A stretch of 10,518 bases of DNA from Actinomycetota bacterium (GTDB lineage: Bacteria; Actinomycetota; Actinomycetes; Streptosporangiales; Streptosporangiaceae), in assembly GCA_003168295.1 (NCBI GenBank), contig PMST01000372.1:5497-16014 (forward strand), given 5' to 3'. The notes beneath the pieces were generated by a model, which ran no database searches, was not told the origin of the DNA, and was given only the letters and a program-made list of their open reading frames with translations. Of this stretch, positions 6,582 to 10,518 are shown one piece after another. The first letter of the stretch is position 1. Each line of letters opens with the position of its first letter. Both the position numbers and the translations under genes were made by a program.

Positions 6582-7343
6582 GTGAGCGACACGGAGCGCG
6601 ACCGCGAGAGCTTCGTGGCACCGGGGGAGGCTGCCGACGTCTTTGTGTCATATGCACACGAAGACCGTGCCTTCGTAGTCAAGGTGCATCAGGCCCTGCG
6701 GGAACGTGGGCGCACCGCATGGGTCGACTGGGAGGGAATCCCGCCGAGCGCGGAATGGATGGTCGAGATCGAGAATGCCATCATCCGCGCCCAGGCCTAC
6801 GTCTTCGTTGTCAGCCCGCAATCGGCGTCGTCTGCTATTTGCGTGCAGGAGGCTGGCCTCGCCGCCCGCCATAACAAGAAGGTCATCCCTGTCGTCGCTG
6901 AAGCGGTCGATCCGGCACGCCTGCCGCCTGTCGTCGCGGCCCGCCAGTGGATCGACGCGGAGCCTGCCCGGGATTTCACTGCCGTTATCGACGCCCTCGT
7001 CTCGGCGATCGATACTGACCTGGAATGGATCAGCGTTCACACGCGCCTTCTCTACCAGGCGGTCCGCTGGGCTGCGGACAGCGAGCAGATCTCCCTGTTG
7101 CAGGGTCATGAGCTGGAGCAGGCCGAGGCCTGGCTGGACGCCGCCGATACGCACGAGGCGCAACCGACGCCGGAGCAGGTGACCTTCGTCGCCGCGAGCC
7201 GCTGGAGCCAATGGCTCGCTGCGGCTCTGGGATGGGCAACGCGGACAGTTGCTCGCGGTGCTTCGCGGCCACATCGCCCCCGTGACCGATGTTCGAATTC
7301 ATCCCAGCGGACGGTGCGCCGTCAGTTGCTCCGTGGACGGTAG
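6582..7343 (+). CDS. TIR-domain protein, N-terminal part of a decayed TIR-WD40 fusion
   Basis: From GTG 6582 the protein (253 aa) begins with an acidic leader, then a bacterial TIR domain at about residues 18-150: DVFVSYAHEDRAFV, WVDWEGIPPSAEWMVEIENA, and SPQSASSAICVQEAGLAARH, followed by NKKVIPVV. Glu90 in CVQEAG is at the position of the catalytic Glu of NAD-cleaving TIR domains. Residues about 165-215 (LLQGHELEQAEAWLDAAD and PTPEQVTFVAASR) are the linker seen before the membrane helix and WD40 propeller of actinomycete TIR-WD40 proteins. After residue 206 the frame is wrong: the last ~45 residues are Arg/Ser-rich junk read out of frame across WD40-coding DNA, ending at TAG 7341. A GTG at 6549 in frame lies inside the IS end and is not the native start. 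The TIR domain itself looks intact. Confidence 0.8.
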   Translation: MSDTERDRESFVAPGEAADVFVSYAHEDRAFVVKVHQALRERGRTAWVDWEGIPPSAEWMVEIENAIIRAQAYVFVVSPQSASSAICVQEAGLAARHNKKVIPVVAEAVDPARLPPVVAARQWIDAEPARDFTAVIDALVSAIDTDLEWISVHTRLLYQAVRWAADSEQISLLQGHELEQAEAWLDAADTHEAQPTPEQVTFVAASRWSQWLAAALGWATRTVARGASRPHRPRDRCSNSSQRTVRRQLLRGR

Positions 7344-7827
7344 TGTGCGGCTTTGGGACCTCGACGCCGCCCGGGAACTCAATTCCTTCACTGACAACCA
7401 GGGGCCGGTTTCGGCGGTGCTGTTCCTCGACAGCGGCCGGGTCATCCTCAGCGCGTCGATCAACGGCAGCCTTCGTCTGAGGAGCACGCGAACGGGCCGG
7501 CTGCTGCGCACCCTATTCGGCATGAGCCAGACCCAGTTCGATCTCGTGCTCGAGAACGCCAGCGGTGGGACCATGCAGGTAGCGCTGAAAGGCGGGAGTG
7601 GTTACACGATCCTCCCAAATGGACCAAGCGACGGCAAATCTATCCTGGCAGGATCTTCGCAGGAAACGGCTGAGATACACCTCCTGCGCCTCGATTCTCC
7701 GAACGCACCTCCGCCGGTCGGAGAGAAGGTGGCGGATCCTTACGCGGGCTTTGAGGAACTCTATCGATCTGTGGGGCTGCGCATCGTGCGCGACGGACCA
7801 GGCGCGGGCGAGGTGGTGCTCGCCTGA
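7201..7827 (+). pseudogene. WD40-repeat segment, C-terminal part of the broken TIR-WD40 gene
   Basis: In the +1-class frame the sequence reads AGANGSLRLWDGQRGQLLAV, then LRGHIAPVTDVRIHPSGRCA and DGSVRLWDLDAARELNSF: the end of one WD40 blade, one whole blade and a further degenerate blade (VSAVLFLDSGRVILSASING) ending about 7510. This frame overlaps the end of the TIR frame but is shifted relative to it, with the switch near 7200. A normal gene would have a membrane helix and several more blades between, so an internal deletion with out-of-frame joining is the simplest reading. Residues after about 7520 (to TGA 7825-7827) are not WD40; they include GYTILPNGPSDGKSILAGSS and FEELYRSVGLRIVRDGPGAG, which I do not recognise. 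No ribosome binding site supports independent translation, though GTG/TTG codons exist near 7249. Confidence 0.72.
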
Positions 7828-8000
7828 TGCGACAAGCCACCCCAGCGAGCCTCAGCCTGATCCCACCCAAGAGCTTGAACGCATGGCCGGGCGAAGTGAT
7901 GTGTCCGCGCTGCTAGCGGTATTGTTCGTGAGCAACTCTCGCAGCAGATCACACGGGCAGCTGACGAAAAGGTAGCCACAATAGTGGTCTACAGGCCGGG

Positions 8001-8019
8001 CCGGGTAGAGCTCTCCCGG
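8001..8019. terminator. Hairpin between convergent genes, possible bidirectional terminator
   Basis: CCGGGTAGAGCTCTCCCGG forms a stem of CCGGG with CCCGG, extended inward by AGAG/CTCT with one bulged base. It lies between the WD40 segment end (7827) and the stop of the convergent gene at 8048, where both transcripts should end. There is no T-tract, as is usual in actinomycetes. Confidence 0.45.
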
Positions 8020-8047
8020 CGCGCCGAGGTCGGCCACACAGCGGGTG

Positions 8048-8419
8048 TTAGGCAGCGAATGCGTAGTCTACCTGCCGCTTCAGCGAGTCCATCTCGTCCC
8101 GATCGGCAGCAGTGAGAAGGATCCGCTTATCTTTAAGTGCTTCCCTGGCCTTCTCGTAGGCCAGGGAACTAATCTCACGCATCTCTTGAGGTGAAGGCTC
8201 AGACCTCAAACCCTTTCTGACCCCGTCGTACACGTCGTCGACCAAGCGCTTATACACGTCGCGGAAGGTGATTCCTCCAATGGTTGACGCTGCAATCGGG
8301 GTGCCGAGGATGGTGGTCAGACCGGCGTGCCCAGCGGCGGCGTGCGCAGCGGCGGCGTGCCCAGCGGCGGCGTGCGCAGCGAACCACTTTCCTGCGAAGA
8401 ACATCGTGATCGGTTCCAT
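8048..8419 (-). CDS. Small protein with His/Ala-repeat hydrophobic N-terminus (123 aa), unknown function
   Basis: Not recognised. The ATG at 8417-8419 is preceded by a strong Shine-Dalgarno sequence, GAAGGGGG, 6 nt away, so it is very likely translated. Residues 1-50 are hydrophobic and small-residue rich: MEPITMFFAGKWFAAH, then a five-residue repeat (HAAAG, HAAAA, HAAAG, HAG), then TTILGTPIAASTIGGITF, a good membrane-insertion candidate. Residues 52-123 are charged and helical (DVYKRLVDDVYDGVRKGLRS, SLAYEKAREALKDKR, DRDEMDSLKRQVDYAFAA). The layout suggests a one- or two-pass membrane anchor with a cytoplasmic helical tail. It converges on the TIR-WD40 remnant. Its role could be an anchor or partner of a TIR/STAND-type protein, but this is only a guess from position. 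Confidence 0.72.
   Translation of the reverse strand: MEPITMFFAGKWFAAHAAAGHAAAAHAAAGHAGLTTILGTPIAASTIGGITFRDVYKRLVDDVYDGVRKGLRSEPSPQEMREISSLAYEKAREALKDKRILLTAADRDEMDSLKRQVDYAFAA
8327..8381 (-). repeat. 15-bp coding tandem repeat (HAAAG units)
   Basis: Units GTGCCCAGCGGCGGC (8327-8341 and 8357-8371) alternate with GTGCGCAGCGGCGGC (8342-8356) and a partial fourth (8372-8381), giving a 30-bp higher-order period. Read on the minus strand they encode the His-Ala-Ala-Ala-Gly/Ala units of the gene at 8048-8419. Copy number is likely to vary by slippage without breaking the frame. Confidence 0.88.
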
Positions 8420-8425
8420 TGTGAA

Positions 8426-8433
8426 CCCCCTTC
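8426..8433 (-). promoter_or_regulatory. Strong ribosome binding site
   Basis: On the minus strand GAAGGGGG, 6 nt before the ATG at 8419. It fixes the start of the His/Ala-repeat gene. A small inverted repeat (ACCGG 8444-8448, CCGGT 8455-8459) lies just upstream in the leader. Confidence 0.65.
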
Positions 8434-8834
8434 AGATCCCTTTACCGGACTCTCCCGGTCCAGAACGACCAGCTATCCGTAAGCGTGCCGGTCGCCTGTC
8501 CTTTGCGGTATTAACTGCTTATACGACGGTTCTCGCCGGGATGGTTCACACGGGCCGGGCAATTTACTCGGCTGAAAAAACTTGGCGGGGTAGTGAACCG
8601 TTCGGCGGGCGGGCGTCGTACAAATATGCTTGGGGACCTTATCCCCTTAGCCGATGCCGAGGATCGCGGCGCTGCCGAGGAGGCACAACTGGTAATCGCG
8701 GCGTATTGGTCGACCAGCGTCGCCATGGTCACGCCGGACTTGGGCTCGCGGCTGTTGGTGACCGTTCCCGGGAGCTTGCCGCGGTCGACCTATGCCTGCG
8801 GCCCAGTCTTGACAGCGGGCTGGAAGTAAAGCCG
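8434..8834. other. Intergenic region, no gene assigned
   Basis: About 400 bp upstream of two divergent genes. A frame from GTG 8593 to 8829 gives 78 aa including AEEAQLVIAAYWSTSVAMV, but no family is recognised and the next TIR fragment is in another frame. The region may contain degraded N-terminal TIR or regulator sequence. No clear promoter is seen. Confidence 0.35.
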
Positions 8835-9380
8835 ATGCCGGGTCACCGGATCGGGTCGGCGAAGACGTCACGCGGAACGCTCATCGAGCTGGATCTGTGG
8901 GACTGGGCCGCGGGCCGGAACTTCCTGACCGCGATGAGTGATGCGCTGGATCGGTGTGACCGAGTAGTGGCGTTGTTCTCGGCGGCGTATTTCGACCGGT
9001 CCCGGTATGCCACTGAGGAGTGGTCAGCCGCGATGCTGCACCTGCCGGACATGGAGCAGGGGCGCCTGGTGCCGGTGCGGCTGGAGGAAGTTGCGCCTAA
9101 GCAGATGCCCGCGGTGCTGCGTGCGCTGATCTTCTATGACCTGTTCGGCGTCGGTGCCGACCAGGCGCGCAGGCGGCTGCTGGAGGCGGTGAAAGGACCC
9201 CGGCCTCCCCGGCAGCTCAGCTATCGCGCCGGCCCGGGCCACGCGGGCTGTCGGCAGGAACTCTGGCGCATGCTGCAAGCTCCACCGCAGGAACTGCTCC
9301 GTCCGCCAGTTCGTCAAGGTCACGCCGGGCCCCGCTGGGTTAGCAGACTCTCAGCCACCGGATCCTGGTCCAATCAGTAG
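8835..9380 (+). pseudogene. Orphan TIR-domain fragment (TIR_2 type, as in TIR/STAND-TPR proteins)
   Basis: From about 8880 to 9230 the sequence reads as the central and C-terminal part of a TIR domain: IELDLWDWAAGRNFLTAMSD, ALDRCDRVVALFSAAYFDRS, RYATEEWSAAML, RLVPVRLEEVAP, and YDLFGVGADQARRRLLEAVK. The Glu in TEEWSAA is at the catalytic position of NADase-type TIR domains. The first beta strand and helix of the domain are missing or scrambled before 8880, and after about 9230 the frame leaves any recognisable domain (RQLSYRAGPGHAG onward) and stops at TAG 9378-9380. An ATG at 8835 with GGAAG 8 nt upstream could start a 181-aa product, but the N-terminus (MPGHRIGSAKTSRG) is not TIR-like. This TIR resembles those fused to NB-ARC/TPR, unlike the TIR at 6582. 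Confidence 0.68.
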
Positions 9381-9495
9381 GCCGGGGAACTTTCCATGGC
9401 CACGGATAAGGCGGCACCTCGCTCATGACTCGCCGGGTCATCGGCGTGTGACGGTACTTGCTCGCGAGAACCGGCGAACCCCGCGGCCGGGCGCT

Positions 9496-9514
9496 CCGGG
9501 CCGTGTCCGGCCGG
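9496..9514 (-). terminator. GC-rich hairpin after the phasin-like gene
   Basis: CCGGGCCG, loop TGTC, CGGCCGG forms a 7-bp stem with one bulge, 22 nt past the stop of the gene at 9537. It is a plausible intrinsic terminator of the actinomycete type without a T-tract. Confidence 0.45.
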
Positions 9515-9536
9515 TGAGGGTGGCGGCACGACCGCG

Positions 9537-9806
9537 CTATTTCAGCCCTTCGCGAACGGTTTTGAAGTAGGCGGCCGACATTTCCCGCATGAAGTTGGCG
9601 TTGGTGGCGGCAAGTGCGTTTATCCACTCGATCTGACTGGAGACGATAGCTCGTTGCTGCAGCTGCAGCATGTTGCCGAGGACCTTCTCATAAGCCGCAA
9701 GCCAGGCCAGGCCGTTCTTCTTGGTTAGCTCGATCATGCGATCGCTAAGTTCCTTGACCCGCTGCGCGGCCGCATCGGCTTCTTTCGACATACCGGGCGT
9801 TGACAT
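9537..9806 (-). CDS. Phasin-like helical protein (89 aa)
   Basis: ATG 9806 is chosen because AGAAGGGA lies 6 nt upstream; the frame is open further up but without a better site. The product is all-helical, soluble and amphipathic: EADAAAQRVKELSDRMIELT, GLAWLAAYEKVLGNMLQLQQ, SSQIEWINALAATNANFMRE, ending YFKTVREGLK. The pattern with SQIEW, the QxNFxRE-like segment and the terminal REGLK-type end resembles short actinobacterial phasin-like proteins found near polyhydroxyalkanoate synthase genes, which coat storage granules. No synthase is visible in this window, so the granule role is an inference from resemblance only. Confidence 0.7.
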   Translation of the reverse strand: MSTPGMSKEADAAAQRVKELSDRMIELTKKNGLAWLAAYEKVLGNMLQLQQRAIVSSQIEWINALAATNANFMREMSAAYFKTVREGLK

Positions 9807-9887
9807 GTCTGGTCCCTTCTCGTGGAAATCGTCCCTAAACCTGGCGGGACCCAGGATCAAAGAACAACCGTCCGGATGCGACCACCC

Positions 9888-10271
9888 TCAGTCGAGCGGT
9901 AGCGCGACGTACGGGTTCTTGGCGAGCACCTAGGAGGCCGGCAGGGTGCCCGTGCCCAACATGGCGAGGCTCGTGTCATCCGGCAGTACGATGCTGTCCG
10001 GTCTGTGGCCGGATTCGTTCGGTTGTCCGGGCAGGTCGCCGTGTTCGGGTATGAGGGTCTGCGGCCCGGGCTGCCGGGGAAATCCGGCGGGCTCAGGTAT
10101 CAGAGACGGGGCGAGCAGGTCGCCGGACTCTTCGGCGTTCCGGCACGGGATCCACGCCGATGACCCGGCTGGCGCCGAAGTGGCTGTCCATGAACTGCAA
10201 AAAGAAATTTGAGCGGCTGAGCAACCACGCACTTTCGCCTCGTTGGCTTTCGTAAAGTACCCAGACCGCAT
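9888..10271 (-). pseudogene. Degraded ORF with in-frame TAG
   Basis: A 113-codon frame (10271 to TAG 9930-9932) continues in frame after that single stop as VLAKNPYVALPLD up to TGA 9888-9890, so the TAG may be a nonsense mutation. The part before the stop is Pro/Gly-rich (PRQPGPQTLIPEHGDLPGQP) and not recognised. In a neighbouring minus frame at about 10197-10140 the sequence FGASRVIGVDPVPERRR resembles the nucleotide-binding strand of zinc alcohol dehydrogenases (GAxRVIGVDxVPER), suggesting mixed remnants. No ribosome binding site or intact start was found. Alternatively, the whole stretch is non-coding. Confidence 0.3.
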
Positions 10272-10385
10272 TTGGGTTACGGCGGTGCCGCCCCTTCTTA
10301 AGTGACTTCTTTCAGAAGCTGCAGAACCTGTGTGGTCCGCGTTAGATCAAGTCGCTGTCGGGTAGGGCAGGCAACTCCATCCACT

Positions 10386-10392
10386 GGAAGGG
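10386..10392 (+). promoter_or_regulatory. Ribosome binding site of the holin-family gene
   Basis: GGAAGGG lies 7 nt before GTG 10400 and decides that start. Confidence 0.65.
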
Positions 10393-10399
10393 CGAGATC

Positions 10400-10518
10400 G
10401 TGGATCAAGCTACCGGCACGGGTCGGCCCCCTGCCGCGCCCGAGCGCTCGGCCGGCGACCTGATCAAGCTGATGTCCGAGCAGGTTTCGGCACTAGTCCG
10501 GGATGAGCTGAAGCTGGC
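10400..10518 (+). CDS. Phage-holin-family protein (Phage_holin_3_6/DUF1469-like), N-terminal part
   Basis: Only the first 39 residues are in view; the gene runs off the right edge. They include SAGDLIKLMSEQVSALVRDE followed by LKLA, the typical start of actinobacterial holin-superfamily membrane proteins (normally about 130-160 aa with two membrane helices further on). In actinobacterial chromosomes these are usually housekeeping envelope proteins, not phage lysis genes. GTG 10400 is supported by GGAAGGG 7 nt upstream. It marks the return to ordinary chromosomal genes. Confidence 0.75.
   Translation, partial: MDQATGTGRPPAAPERSAGDLIKLMSEQVSALVRDELKL

Noticed and set aside
7598..7975. 125-codon plus-strand ORF overlapping the WD40 segment
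   Set aside because: Arg/Ser-rich shadow frame without motifs. The part after 7827 is not recognisable either.
8268..8834. Upstream part of a 370-codon plus-strand ORF reaching the TIR fragment
   Set aside because: It runs antisense through the well-supported small gene at 8048-8419 and reads as low-complexity sequence. Only the part after about 8880 is TIR-like.

Overview
The window is high-GC DNA with GTG starts and purine-rich Shine-Dalgarno sites. Together with the protein families present, this points to an actinomycete, probably of the Streptosporangiales/Pseudonocardiales type. No rRNA, tRNA or CRISPR array is visible. Most of the window looks like an accessory region in decay: repeat-protein and signalling (TIR, TPR, WD40, Sel1) genes, several broken, plus one complete insertion sequence.

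Layout. Positions 1-720 hold a small hypothetical gene on the minus strand, a mostly empty stretch with two sets of ~16-18 bp direct repeats that look like an old mobile-element end, and a possible 41-codon ORF. Positions 717-1935 (minus) are the TPR half of a STAND/NB-ARC-TPR-type protein. It lacks its N-terminal domains and carries a 1-bp insertion in one of its 126-bp repeat units. Positions 2040-2250 (minus) are a scrambled C-terminal remnant of a siderophore-interacting protein. Positions 2307-3245 (minus) are an intact NADPH:quinone-reductase-like gene.

Centre. A Sel1-repeat gene (3700-4257, plus) ends exactly at a complete IS701-family element (4258-6569). The element has 16-bp terminal inverted repeats (15/16 matching) and a 4-bp target duplication GTAG on each side. 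It carries its transposase (minus) and a divergent VOC/glyoxalase-type passenger gene (plus). Just past the element, at 6582, starts a TIR-domain gene. Removing the element and one GTAG copy puts the Sel1 stop codon 8 nt before the TIR start, so these were neighbouring genes of one transcription unit before the insertion. The TIR gene runs out of frame into a WD40 segment (7201-7827), the scar of an internal deletion.

Right part. A small minus-strand gene (8048-8419) encodes a His/Ala-repeat, membrane-like N-terminus. It is followed by a second, orphan TIR-domain fragment (plus, about 8880-9230), a phasin-like helical protein gene (9537-9806, minus), a degraded ORF (9888-10271, minus) and the start of a phage-holin-family gene running off the right edge (10400-10518, plus).

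The best candidate for an undescribed system is the ancestral Sel1 + TIR-WD40 gene pair. Its present copy looks inactivated or altered by the IS insertion and by the deletion.
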